64,000 nucleotides of DNA. It comes from an uncultured Roseicyclus sp. Lineage in GTDB: Bacteria > Pseudomonadota > Alphaproteobacteria > Rhodobacterales > Rhodobacteraceae. A program made the position numbers and the translations under genes. The notes below the pieces were generated by a model that worked only from the letters and a program-made list of their open reading frames with translations, ran no database searches and was not told where the DNA came from. The stretch is taken from positions 589,037-653,036 of the forward strand of contig CANLEH010000002.1 of assembly GCA_947489665.1 (NCBI GenBank), read 5' to 3'. Below, piece by piece: positions 9,117-17,368 of this stretch. Each line of letters starts with the position of its first letter. The stretch's first letter is position 1.

Positions 9117-9425
9117 ATGACGGACAAGAAGACAAAGACACTTGAAGCGGGTGACATCAAAAGCACGCGCATGGATCGCCGGGCAATGCTGCGCACGGCA
9201 GGCATTGCAGGCCTCGCTGCGGGGGCAGCTGGCGTCTCCGGTTGCGTCGTCGTTCCTGCAGGGCCGGGCTTTGGCACCGGCATCACGGACGCAGACAATG
9301 GCCCGATCATTGATCCGGGCGGTTTCGGGCGCGGTGGCTTGCGCTACAGCTACACGGGCTTCACGGATCGCGACAATGGCCCGATCTACGATCCCGGCGG
9401 GCAGGGTCGCGGCCCCGGAAACTAA
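9117..9425 (+). CDS. Small Tat-type lipoprotein with Asp/Gly repeat (copy 2)
   Basis: A predicted 102-residue paralogue of the preceding gene, with the same layout: a Lys-rich start, twin-arginine-like DRRAMLRTAG, a short hydrophobic stretch and the lipobox GVSGC. The mature region has two ~20-residue repeats of the form TD-x-DNGPI-x-DPGG-x-GRG. The ATG was chosen over a GTG nine bases earlier because GAAAGG is well placed. A strong terminator follows. Acidic Asp-x-Asp-x-Gly spacing resembles Ca-binding loops, but that is only an analogy. Function unknown. Confidence 0.75.
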   Translation: MTDKKTKTLEAGDIKSTRMDRRAMLRTAGIAGLAAGAAGVSGCVVVPAGPGFGTGITDADNGPIIDPGGFGRGGLRYSYTGFTDRDNGPIYDPGGQGRGPGN

Positions 9426-9442
9426 AGATCAGAGAAACAGAA

Positions 9443-9466
9443 AAAGCCCCGCCAATGCGGGGCTTT
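9443..9466. terminator. Intrinsic terminator, bidirectional
   Basis: A 10-bp perfect stem (AAAGCCCCGC / GCGGGGCTTT) with a CAAT loop is flanked by A-runs on the left and TTTCTTC on the right. It should stop the small-lipoprotein transcript on the plus strand and folE2 on the minus strand. Confidence 0.9.
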
Positions 9467-9499
9467 CTTCATTTTGACCAAAGGGTTACGCGCCGAAGC

Positions 9500-10588
9500 T
9501 CATCCAACGTGGATAAGCGACGGGAACAGCTTCGGATCCAAGCTGACATCGGCGAATGTGTCGCCTTCCGTCAGCAGGCTGACGGCGTCATGGCTGTGCA
9601 GGCTTTCCTGATGGCTAGCCATCACGCGGAAATCTCCAACACCTTCATTCGCCTGAAGCTGCTCGGCAAAGAGCCGCGCCGCATCTTCCACGAAGATCGG
9701 ATTGGCCGCGTTCAGCTCTGCAAAGGCCTGCTCGTCCTCACGCTTGACCATCACCTGGGTCTCGGTCGGCACGCCTTTGCGGGCCATGTCGATCAGATCT
9801 TCAAACCAGACCCCCTCGCCCTTCAGCTCAACCGACAGCCGCGCGACGGAGCGCTGCGAATGCGGCGTCGCCAATTGGCCGCGCGTCGCACGGGCATGCT
9901 CAGACAGTTCCAGCGAGCACGGGCAGGTCGACGAGTAGACATAGTCGAGGTGCACGATCCGCTGCCGCACGCCGTCCGTTTCAACCAACTCCAGCGCAAT
10001 ATCGTAATACTGCCAGCCAGACAGGCCAGAGCGCAGGCTATCGACCTTCATCGGGTAGCTCAGCCGCATCTGAATGCGCGCATCGAACGATTCCAGATCG
10101 GCTTTGTAGTCATCCAAAGCCGCCTCGATCACGTCAAAGCCGAACTTCTCATCCGCATGCTTGTAGAATGACCGCATGATGCGGCTCATGTTGATGCCCT
10201 TCTTGTCGGCCTCAAGGCTGACAGTCCCGGTCACCGACGTCTCCAGCAGCGTCTCACCACCGCCTTGCACCGAATAGCGGATCGGCAGGCGGAAGTTTGA
10301 GATACCCACATGCTGGATGCGGCGGTTCTCACCCTTGATCAGGCTCGACGGCCCATTCTGCAAATCCGGCAGCGTGGCTTTGTACGCCTCATCCACCTTG
10401 AAATCCGCAGGATAGTCGCGTGCGAATTCAGGGTAGCTGCGCGCCCGTACAAGGCGCGCCATGTCTGGATCAAGCGCCTCCATCCGGCCCCGGCCAGCTG
10501 CACTCGCCCATTGCGTCAGAAGTGCCAGCGCCTCTTGCGCATCCGCATCGCTTGGCAGTTCTCCGGCGGTCTTAACATGCACATTCAT
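9500..10588 (-). CDS. folE2: GTP cyclohydrolase FolE2 (type IB)
   Basis: A 362-residue enzyme that converts GTP to 7,8-dihydroneopterin triphosphate, the first step of folate and queuosine-precursor synthesis. Family markers are VGISNFRLPIRY near residue 92, the NMSRIMRSFY segment near 136, and the conserved Cys in the CPCSLELSEHARA motif near 215. FolE2 is structurally distinct from FolE and can use metals other than zinc, so it often acts as the low-zinc isozyme. I looked for a Zur-type palindrome upstream and saw no convincing one. Start: the first ATG, giving normal family length. Confidence 0.96.
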   Translation of the reverse strand: MNVHVKTAGELPSDADAQEALALLTQWASAAGRGRMEALDPDMARLVRARSYPEFARDYPADFKVDEAYKATLPDLQNGPSSLIKGENRRIQHVGISNFRLPIRYSVQGGGETLLETSVTGTVSLEADKKGINMSRIMRSFYKHADEKFGFDVIEAALDDYKADLESFDARIQMRLSYPMKVDSLRSGLSGWQYYDIALELVETDGVRQRIVHLDYVYSSTCPCSLELSEHARATRGQLATPHSQRSVARLSVELKGEGVWFEDLIDMARKGVPTETQVMVKREDEQAFAELNAANPIFVEDAARLFAEQLQANEGVGDFRVMASHQESLHSHDAVSLLTEGDTFADVSLDPKLFPSLIHVG

Positions 10589-10739
10589 GTGCCACCCCTT
10601 CCCATTTCCTGTTCCGAGCCTCCAATATGGGGCAAACGGAGAATATCTAAAGTCTTGTTTTGCAATTGTTCTACGCTAGCGCCTCGGCCCTGGATCAGTT
10701 TTCACCGAATTTTCAGCGCGTTAAGGCAGAATGGTGCGA

Positions 10740-11474
10740 TTACGCACCGTAGCGGCTCACGAAGGTGTGCAATATGCGCTCCGGTACCGTGATCGCCTCG
10801 GCCAGCACGGTTTCGCTCAAAGCCGCTGCATCCTGCGGCGCGAAATAGCCGCGATGCTTGTAGATTTCGATGCGCTGCGCAAAGTTTTCACCCCGCGCTT
10901 CGGGGTGGAATTGCGTCGCATACACGTTTTCACCCGCCCGGATCATCTGAAACGGACAGGGGGCAGAGGCCACAAGATGCACCGCGCCCTCGGGTAGGTC
11001 CTCCACCGCCTCCTTGTGACCCACCAGCGCCCGGAACTGCACCGGCAACCCGGCCAATAGCGGGTCGCGTGCGCCCTCTTCTGTCACGGTGCAATCGACG
11101 CCGCCAATCGCCTCACCGTACCGCCCCTTGCCAACGGGCGCGCCCAGGGCCGCCCCCAGAATGCCCATCCCATAACAACAGCCGAGATACGGCATGTCGC
11201 GGGCCAAAATCTCAGGCATCAACGCCATGATGTCGGCCTCGATCCTGGTCTCCAGCGGGTCCTTGTCTGCAGGATCATCGCTGACACAGCCGGGCCCACC
11301 GCCGACGATCACGCCCGCATACTGATCCAGCGACACCGCGCGCAAAGGCGCCTGATCCAACCGGATCCGCTCCACCTGATCCTCAGCCAATCCGCCGCGC
11401 GCCAGAAAGGCGTCGAATTCTTCGTCCGCCGCTTCATCTTCGGGGCGCAATTGCAGGATCAGAAACTTGCTCAT
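10740..11474 (-). CDS. Class-I glutamine amidotransferase (GMP-synthase-like)
   Basis: A 244-residue stand-alone class-I GATase domain. The nucleophile elbow GCCYGMG has the catalytic Cys at about residue 100, and the His/Glu pair appears as FHPE at 189-192, so the triad is complete. Such free-standing domains hydrolyse gamma-glutamyl bonds in glutamine or in small gamma-glutamyl compounds. The start codon overlaps the GNAT gene's stop by 4 bases, making it the third gene of the metZ operon and potentially under SAM control. The real substrate cannot be told from sequence. Confidence 0.88.
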   Translation of the reverse strand: MSKFLILQLRPEDEAADEEFDAFLARGGLAEDQVERIRLDQAPLRAVSLDQYAGVIVGGGPGCVSDDPADKDPLETRIEADIMALMPEILARDMPYLGCCYGMGILGAALGAPVGKGRYGEAIGGVDCTVTEEGARDPLLAGLPVQFRALVGHKEAVEDLPEGAVHLVASAPCPFQMIRAGENVYATQFHPEARGENFAQRIEIYKHRGYFAPQDAAALSETVLAEAITVPERILHTFVSRYGA

Positions 11475-11965
11475 GCGGCCGCAAACCGCCGCACAAGGCG
11501 CTTTTCCATGACCGCGTTGGGGATCTTCACACCGCCGCGCTCGATCTCTTGCGGCTTCACCAAGCGCCAGCCGCGCCGTTTGAAGAATGGCTGCGCCAAC
11601 AGGCTCGCCTCCGTCTCAAGCCGCAACAAACCCTGCACCTTCGCGCGCCCCTCGATCACCGCGTAAAGCGCATCGGCCACGCCCTTGCCCATCGCCTCGG
11701 GCGCGACATAGGCGAAATCGAGGTAGCCAGTGTCCATGTCCATCGTCATGAATCCCAGATGTGCGCCACCCCGTTCGGCCACAATCGTTTCGGCCTCCTC
11801 AACCCGCGCACGCCACCCCGCCGAGGTTGGCGGACGGTCACACCAGGCCTCGCGTTGCGCGGGCGAGTAGTGCTTTGCCGTCCCCTCTTGCACTGCACGG
11901 TGAAACAGCGTCGCCAACCCAATCGCATCCGAAGGCCGGTAAGGCCGAATGATCAACCCGTTCAT
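11471..11965 (-). CDS. GNAT-family N-acetyltransferase
   Basis: A 164-residue GNAT protein. The N-terminal strand-helix (IIRPYRPSDAIGLATLFHRAV) is typical. The acetyl-CoA-binding motif A appears around residues 85-105 as a YVAPEAMGKGVADALY-like pyrophosphate loop (Q/RxxGxG/A form), and the C-terminal FFKRRGW near residue 130 fits the usual beta6-beta7 region. The start overlaps metZ by 4 bases and the stop overlaps the amidotransferase start by 4 bases. Substrate unknown. Confidence 0.88.
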   Translation of the reverse strand: MNGLIIRPYRPSDAIGLATLFHRAVQEGTAKHYSPAQREAWCDRPPTSAGWRARVEEAETIVAERGGAHLGFMTMDMDTGYLDFAYVAPEAMGKGVADALYAVIEGRAKVQGLLRLETEASLLAQPFFKRRGWRLVKPQEIERGGVKIPNAVMEKRLVRRFAAA

Positions 11966-13158
11966 ACCTGCGCCAATGCCCCTTTGAGGTCCGCGATCAG
12001 ATCAGCCGGGTCTTCCAGCCCAATCGACAGCCGCACCAGACCGCTCGAGATGCCCGCCTCGGCCCGCTGTTCATCACTCAGGCGCTGGTGCGTTGTCGTC
12101 GCGGGGTGTGTCGCAATCGATTTCGCATCCCCCAGATTGTTCGAGATTTTCACAATCTCCAACGCATTCAGGAACCGAAACGCCCCCGCTTGCCCGCCAG
12201 TGACTTCAAGCGCGACCATAGTGCCGGGCTGCTCCATCAATTGCTCCGCCAACGCATGTTGCGGGTGCGACGCCAAGCCGGGGAAGATCACGCGGGCCAA
12301 CCCCTCAACACCATCCAGCGCCTCTGCCACGGCCACCGCCGATGCAGCCTGCGCGCGCACGCGCAAATCCATCGTCTCCAGCGATTTCAGCATCACCCAG
12401 GCGTTGAACGGGCTCATCGCGCCACCGGTATGCTTCAGGTAGGGCTCCACTGTCTTACGAATGTACTGCTCCGTCCCAAGGATCACGCCGCCCAGACATC
12501 GCCCCTGCCCGTCAATGTGCTTAGTCGCTGAGTAAACAACCACATCCACACCCTGCGCGATGGCGTCCGAGAAGACGGGCGTCGCAAAGACGTTGTCGCA
12601 AATCACCGTGGCCCCAACCGCATGGGCAATCTCGGCCACGGCGGGGATATCGATCAATTCCAGCGTCGGGTTTGACAGGCTCTCGAAGAACACGGCCTTG
12701 GTGTCCGCGCTGACGGCGGCGCGCCATTCGTCCAGATTGGTGCCGTCCACAAACGTCACCTCGACCCCGTAGCGCGTCAGCACTTCGTCCAAAATGTAGT
12801 GACACGATCCAAAGAGCGCCCGGGACGAGACCACATGATCCCCCGCCCGCAGCATCGACACCAAAGCACCATTGACCGCCGCCATGCCCGACGCGGTGGC
12901 AAAGGCCGCCTCGGCGCCTTCCAGCGCTGCGATCCGGTCTTCGAACATCGCAACCGTCGGGTTGCCATACCGGGCGTAGATGAACTCGTCCGGCCCGCTT
13001 TCGATAAAGCGCTGCTCCGCCGCCTCGGCGGTGGGATAAACGAAACCCTGTGTCAGGAACATCGCCTCCGACAGCTCACCATATTGGCTGCGGCGCGTGC
13101 CGGCATGCACCGCACGGGTGCGTTTCGACCATTGCGTTTTTTGGGCGGTATCTTTCAT
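11962..13158 (-). CDS. metZ: O-succinylhomoserine sulfhydrylase
   Basis: A 398-residue PLP enzyme of the Cys/Met-metabolism family that makes homocysteine from O-succinylhomoserine and sulfide. Visible motifs are YARYGNPT at 61-68 (phosphate and substrate site), the SGMAA loop at 90-94, DN at 188-189, and the PLP lysine K213 in SATKHIDGQGR. The chosen ATG has GGAG eight bases upstream; an in-frame TTG 57 bases earlier would add an unconserved stretch. It is the first gene of a three-gene overlapping operon and has a SAM-II riboswitch upstream, matching its role in methionine supply. Confidence 0.94.
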   Translation of the reverse strand: MKDTAQKTQWSKRTRAVHAGTRRSQYGELSEAMFLTQGFVYPTAEAAEQRFIESGPDEFIYARYGNPTVAMFEDRIAALEGAEAAFATASGMAAVNGALVSMLRAGDHVVSSRALFGSCHYILDEVLTRYGVEVTFVDGTNLDEWRAAVSADTKAVFFESLSNPTLELIDIPAVAEIAHAVGATVICDNVFATPVFSDAIAQGVDVVVYSATKHIDGQGRCLGGVILGTEQYIRKTVEPYLKHTGGAMSPFNAWVMLKSLETMDLRVRAQAASAVAVAEALDGVEGLARVIFPGLASHPQHALAEQLMEQPGTMVALEVTGGQAGAFRFLNALEIVKISNNLGDAKSIATHPATTTHQRLSDEQRAEAGISSGLVRLSIGLEDPADLIADLKGALAQV

Positions 13159-13230
13159 GCCCCATACTCCAATCCGTAGGCCAAAGGGCCAAATTGATGG
13201 TCGGGGGGTGCGCAAGTGCCTGCGCCCTCG

Positions 13231-13285
13231 ACCTCTTTAGCGGAATGTTTAACGTGGCCCGCAATCCGGTTCACAAATCGCCACG
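13231..13285 (-). promoter_or_regulatory. SAM-II riboswitch upstream of metZ
   Basis: Read on the minus strand, the region begins with the P1 arm CGTGGC and continues with GATTTGTGAACCGGATTGC. It closes P1 with GCCACG and ends with TTAAACATTCCGCTAAAGAGG. This has the order and key bases of the SAM-II pseudoknot: the GATTT...AACCG...TTGC loop, then AAA and GCTAAA(A/G)AGG at the 3' end. SAM binding normally hides a ribosome-binding site in the 3' strand. Here the likely metZ start lies 72 bases further on with its own GGAG, so coupling may be indirect. Confidence 0.88.
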
Positions 13286-13528
13286 GGGACTGGCTTACGC
13301 CTGCCGCAGTGCAGCGTCAAGGCACCTGCCGTCACATCTGGGGAACCAAACCGCCCGCTTCCCCCTTGTGAAGGCGCGTTGCGGCCCCGATGTTGACGGA
13401 CAACGGCCAACCCTTGCCGCCCCATGCGTCAATGGCTGGTTTTTGCAGGAAAACCTGCATATCGTTGCACATGACACGGCCCGCCCGATGTGGCAGGCAG
13501 GGCGAAACGAAACGGGGTGCGGACAAAA

Positions 13529-13618
13529 ATGTCATCCAGCTTTCTTCAAGGCGTCAGCTTTTTTGTGCTGAGCCTTGTCATCATCGGCGCGATTTTCGGC
13601 GGCTTCGGGGCGCTCTGA
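13529..13618 (+). CDS. 29-residue single-span membrane peptide
   Basis: A short frame from ATG to TGA encodes 29 residues. They are mostly hydrophobic (FFVLSLVIIGAIFGGFGAL at the C-terminal end), enough for one membrane span with a GxxxGG-type packing face. It ends 3 bases before the XpaC gene, suggesting translational linkage. Several Roseobacter-type small membrane peptides look like this, but I know no named family. There is little room for a canonical ribosome-binding site (GGACAAAA precedes the ATG). Confidence 0.5.
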   Translation: MSSSFLQGVSFFVLSLVIIGAIFGGFGAL

Positions 13619-13621
13619 TCC

Positions 13622-14563
13622 ATGTCGAAACGCTTTGGCGGAGAATTCAGCCCCACAGGGCAGGCACGCGACGGCGACGCGCCCCGCGAAATGGTCACCC
13701 ATGAACGGATGGAGGTTGCCCCCTTCAAGGGTCGCAAACCCATGCGCCATGGCGCAAAGATCAACATCCTGTTCCTTCTTCCGCTGCTGACGATCTTTCC
13801 CGCCTTCTTTGGCGGTGGCGGCGTCACGCAAATGGCGCTCGATCTGGTGGGCGGCGCACTCTTGCTGCTGGGTGCCTGGCTGACGCGCGACGGCGTGCGG
13901 GCCGAAGACGCCTATAATGAACGCAAGGTTGCGCGCAAACCGGCCATCCCCCGCAAGATCTTCGGCGCGATCGGCACCGGCATGGGCGTGGGTTTCCTGA
14001 TCCTCGGCGGCTCTGCCTTTGGCGTGTCCGAGATTGTGGCCGCCAACGTCGTGGGCTTCCTCGCCGCTGGCCTGCACCTGTTCAGCTTCGGCCTCGACCC
14101 GTTGAAGAACAAGGGCATGGAAGGCGTCGACACCTTCACCAATGACCGGGTAGCCCGAAAGATCGAAGAGGCCGAGGCCCTTCTGACCCAGCAAAAGGAC
14201 GCCATTCTGCGCGCCCGCGACCGCCAGCTTGAGGCGCGCGTGGATCAGTTCCAGACCACCGCGCGCCAGCTCTTCCGGCAGGTTGAAGAAGACCCCCGTG
14301 ACCTCAACGCCGCGCGTCGCTACCTCGGCGTCTACCTGCAAGGCGCTCGCGACGCGACGGTCCAATTCGCAACGCTTTACGCCAACAAGCGTGAAGACCA
14401 GCTGCGCACCGACTACATCGCTTTTCTTGACGATCTCGAACAGAATTTCGCCTCCCGCAAAGAGACGCTGCTGATCGACGATCGCACCAATTTCGACGTG
14501 GAGATCGAGGTCCTGCAGGACCGTCTGCGCCGTGAAACGCAATACCTAGAACGACAGGGATAG
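13622..14563 (+). CDS. XpaC-family (5-bromo-4-chloroindolyl phosphate hydrolysis) protein
   Basis: A 313-residue membrane protein. Residues 1-42 are polar and cytosolic. Hydrophobic segments follow at about 48-62, 70-85 and 115-160, forming the membrane part. The C-terminal ~150 residues are charged helices including LLTQQKDAILRARDRQLE and RRYLGVYLQGARDAT, the XpaC-like soluble region. XpaC proteins are typically encoded next to TelA in envelope-stress and toxic-anion clusters, exactly as here with a 5-base gap. The name derives from an indirect phosphatase screen; enzymatic activity is not established. Confidence 0.82.
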   Translation: MSKRFGGEFSPTGQARDGDAPREMVTHERMEVAPFKGRKPMRHGAKINILFLLPLLTIFPAFFGGGGVTQMALDLVGGALLLLGAWLTRDGVRAEDAYNERKVARKPAIPRKIFGAIGTGMGVGFLILGGSAFGVSEIVAANVVGFLAAGLHLFSFGLDPLKNKGMEGVDTFTNDRVARKIEEAEALLTQQKDAILRARDRQLEARVDQFQTTARQLFRQVEEDPRDLNAARRYLGVYLQGARDATVQFATLYANKREDQLRTDYIAFLDDLEQNFASRKETLLIDDRTNFDVEIEVLQDRLRRETQYLERQG

Positions 14564-14568
14564 TATCA

Positions 14569-15765
14569 ATGGAAACCAAAACACATGAACAGGCCAAGGA
14601 AGTCGAAGCTCTGGTGGATGAGCTGAACGCCGTGGTCCTGCCCGAACCCTCCGCCGATCTGGTGCCCCTGCCCGCCGCAGATGAGCCCACCGCGGAAGAA
14701 ATCCGCACCCGCATGGCGGAACTCGACATGGGTGACACCAATTCCATTGTGTCCTTCGGATCAGCCGCTCAGGCGGAATTGCAGCAGATCTCTCAGGCGA
14801 TGCTGGCGGGCGTAAAGAACGACGATGTCGGCCCGGCTGGCGACAGCTTGCGCGAAATCGTGGGCACCATCCGCGGCTTCTCGGTGGATGAGCTGGACCC
14901 CAACCGCAAGCGGTCCTGGTGGGAGCGCCTCTTCTCCAAAGCCAAGCCCGTCCACGATTTCCTTGCGAAGTACGAAGACGTGCAGGAACAGATCGACAAG
15001 ATCACCGACAACCTGCTGGAGCATGAGCACACGTTGATGAAAGACATCAAATCGCTCGACAAGCTCTATGAAAAAACCCTCGATTTCTACGACGAACTGG
15101 CGCTCTACATCGCCGCCGGCGAAGAGAAGCTGAAGGATATCGACGAAAACGTCATCCCCGCCAAAGAGGCTGAGGTCAACGCAGCGCCCGAAGATGATCA
15201 GGTCATCAAGGCGCAGGAACTGCGCGATCTGCGCGCCGCGCGTGACGATCTGGAACGCCGCGTCCATGACCTCAAACTGACCCGCCAGGTGACGATGCAG
15301 TCCCTGCCCTCGATCCGTCTGGTGCAGGAAAACGACAAAAGCCTCGTCACCAAGATCAACTCGACTCTCGTGAACACCGTGCCGCTGTGGGAAACCCAGC
15401 TGGCCCAAGCGGTCACGATCCAGCGCTCGACCGCGGCGGCCAAAGCCGTCAAGGAAGCCACGGACCTCACCAACCAGCTTCTGACGCAGAACGCGGCCAA
15501 CCTGCGCGAGTCGAACAAGCTGGTCCGTGAAGAGATGGAGCGCGGCGTCTTCGACATCGAAGCGGTCAAAAAGGCCAATGCCGACCTGATCGCTACGATC
15601 AACGAAAGCCTCGAGATTGCCGATGAAGGCAAGCGCAAGCGCGCCGAGGCCGAGGAAGAGATGGCGAAGATGGAAGCCGAACTGCGCGACACGCTGGCGT
15701 CCGCCTCTGCGCGGCGTCCAGCACTGGCAGAGGGCGACACACCGCCTGCTGCCCCGCAAGCCTAA
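14569..15765 (+). CDS. telA: TelA-family toxic anion resistance protein
   Basis: A 398-residue soluble, almost entirely helical protein. The TelA core is visible: an N-terminal FGSAAQAELQQISQAML helix near 62-80, the WWERLFSKAKPV segment near 121-132, then long coiled-coil helices (about 140-380) with YLxA-type repeats and a Glu/Lys/Arg-rich end. TelA proteins were named for tellurite resistance, but in most genomes they appear with XpaC, SPFH or TerD proteins in membrane-associated stress systems. The gene starts 5 bases after XpaC and should be made with it. Confidence 0.88.
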   Translation: METKTHEQAKEVEALVDELNAVVLPEPSADLVPLPAADEPTAEEIRTRMAELDMGDTNSIVSFGSAAQAELQQISQAMLAGVKNDDVGPAGDSLREIVGTIRGFSVDELDPNRKRSWWERLFSKAKPVHDFLAKYEDVQEQIDKITDNLLEHEHTLMKDIKSLDKLYEKTLDFYDELALYIAAGEEKLKDIDENVIPAKEAEVNAAPEDDQVIKAQELRDLRAARDDLERRVHDLKLTRQVTMQSLPSIRLVQENDKSLVTKINSTLVNTVPLWETQLAQAVTIQRSTAAAKAVKEATDLTNQLLTQNAANLRESNKLVREEMERGVFDIEAVKKANADLIATINESLEIADEGKRKRAEAEEEMAKMEAELRDTLASASARRPALAEGDTPPAAPQA

Positions 15766-15782
15766 GCGTCGGAGGGGTCTTG

Positions 15783-16718
15783 GTGCGAAACCCCTTCCGC
15801 TTTGTGGTCCCAACCGTGACGCTGGCCTTGGCCGCCTGCGTCACGGCGGCCCCGGAAAGCTCCCCTCGCCCGGAAGTCCGGGCGGAAGCCCCGCCAGAGG
15901 TGGTGGAGCCGTCTGCCGAAAGCATTGCCTTCGCCCGCTACTACGAAAACACGCAGGCCCGCCTGATCGGGAACGGCCTGCTGCGCACCGATGAGGGCGG
16001 GCCGGATACGCCTTTCTCGGCCCGTCAATTGGCGCAGAACTTCGAACGGATTGCGCTCTACGACGAATACACCCTCGAAAACGGACGATTTGTTGAGCGT
16101 CAGACCCAGGCGCGCCTGCGTCGATGGGCAGGCCCTGTGCGCTTGCAAGCGCATTTCGGACCCACGGTGAATGAAGCGCAACAAGCCGAAGACCGCTCTG
16201 TCCTCGGCACCTATGCCACGCGCCTGGCCCGCGCGACCGGCCATCCCGTGCGCAGCGTGTCGTCCGGTGGCAACTTTCATGTCCTCTACATGAACACCGA
16301 CAGTCTTTCGAATTCCGGCCCGCTCCTGCGCCAGCTTGTGCCGGGCATCTCGGACGCCACCGTGCGCGAGATCGAGACGTTGGGCCGTTTCACCTTCTGC
16401 TCGGTCTACGCCTTTAGTGCGGCGGGCAGCTCGGACTATATCGCAGCGATTGCCGTGATCCGGGATGAACATCCCGACCTGCTGCGCCGGTCCTGTGTGC
16501 ACGAAGAAGTCGCCCAAGGCCTTGGTCTGCCCAATGACAGCCCGGCGGCGCGCCCCACCATCTTCAACGATGATGAGGAATTCGCGCTCCTCACCCGGCA
16601 TGATGAACTGCTGCTGCAAATGCTCTACGACCCGCGCCTGACCCCCGGCCTCACACCCGAAGAGGCGCGCCCAACGGTTGAGTTGATCGCGAATGAGCTT
16701 CTCGGCGGGCCGTCGTGA
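15783..16718 (+). CDS. DUF2927 lipoprotein
   Basis: A 311-residue exported protein. The signal peptide ends in a lipobox (LALAAC, Cys19), predicting a lipid anchor. The mature part begins Pro/Glu-rich and continues into the DUF2927 domain (about residues 60-280) with the conserved GNFHVLY and RRSCVHEEVAQGLGLPND segments; the latter contains a protease-like HEE...GL...ND arrangement. A GTG start is used here because GGAGG lies seven bases upstream; a TTG just before it is an alternative. It is the third gene after XpaC and TelA and overlaps the next gene by 4 bases. Confidence 0.85.
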   Translation: MRNPFRFVVPTVTLALAACVTAAPESSPRPEVRAEAPPEVVEPSAESIAFARYYENTQARLIGNGLLRTDEGGPDTPFSARQLAQNFERIALYDEYTLENGRFVERQTQARLRRWAGPVRLQAHFGPTVNEAQQAEDRSVLGTYATRLARATGHPVRSVSSGGNFHVLYMNTDSLSNSGPLLRQLVPGISDATVREIETLGRFTFCSVYAFSAAGSSDYIAAIAVIRDEHPDLLRRSCVHEEVAQGLGLPNDSPAARPTIFNDDEEFALLTRHDELLLQMLYDPRLTPGLTPEEARPTVELIANELLGGPS

Positions 16719-17368
16719 TCCTTCTACGGCCTTTCCTCAAGCCTGCGACTGTCCTTGCCGCTTTCCTGTGCGCAGGCACGGCACAGGCGCAGGACGCCAC
16801 GAACTGGCTGCGTCAAGGCATCGGCATGCCCACCGATCTGCATGTCTCGGATATGTGGCGTCCGCGCGGCGGCGAGCTTTACGCAACCGATCCGCTGACA
16901 TTGTGGCAGACCGAAGGGGCAACGCTGTCCGTGCCCGACGCGCCCGCCCGCCTGATTGGCCTGTTGGAACAGGATCAGGGCCGCACTGCGCTCATGGCGC
17001 TGATCTGGTCCAATGCCGAGGTCGTTTGCGGCGAAGATCTCAGCACAATCGGCGTCGATACCGGCCTCGCAGGCTTCGTCACACCCGCCAATGTCCGCGC
17101 GCTCGATGCCTACGCGGCAAGCGCGGGCGACCTCTACACCGGCACGTATGCCGACCAACTCGAAGCGGCCATTCCGACCATCCCGTTCATCGCGCGCCTG
17201 CCCTCCGGCGCAACCTTCCCCGTCTCGGGCTCAGGCTGGGGCGATGGCGGCTACCCGGTGGCCAGCCTTTACGACGCCCAAGGCAACATGGTCGCCCTCT
17301 ACGCCCAATTCATCGGCGGATCCGAGGAATGGCTTCTGCCACCCCCTTGCGGGGCCGAAAGCTCTTGA
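16715..17368 (+). CDS. Exported protein of unknown function (paralogue 1)
   Basis: A 217-residue protein with a signal peptide (cleavage likely after AQA, about residue 25). The mature part contains a C-terminal half (ALMALIWSNAEVVCGEDL... and VSGSGWGDGGYPVASLYDAQGN) that is matched by the next gene, so the two are tandem paralogues. Two cysteines (in VVCGED and PPPCG) could form a disulfide. The start overlaps the DUF2927 stop by 4 bases and the stop overlaps the next start by 4. No recognised domain. Confidence 0.72.
   Translation: MILLRPFLKPATVLAAFLCAGTAQAQDATNWLRQGIGMPTDLHVSDMWRPRGGELYATDPLTLWQTEGATLSVPDAPARLIGLLEQDQGRTALMALIWSNAEVVCGEDLSTIGVDTGLAGFVTPANVRALDAYAASAGDLYTGTYADQLEAAIPTIPFIARLPSGATFPVSGSGWGDGGYPVASLYDAQGNMVALYAQFIGGSEEWLLPPPCGAESS

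Noticed and set aside
10589..10739. Zur-type operator or riboswitch upstream of folE2
   Set aside because: I saw no clear palindrome with A/T-rich Zur spacing and no matching RNA fold; the spacer looks unstructured.
13622..15765. Calling the XpaC/TelA pair a tellurite-resistance operon
   Set aside because: The name is historical; there is no TerC/TerD or tellurite-specific enzyme beside it, so function was left general.
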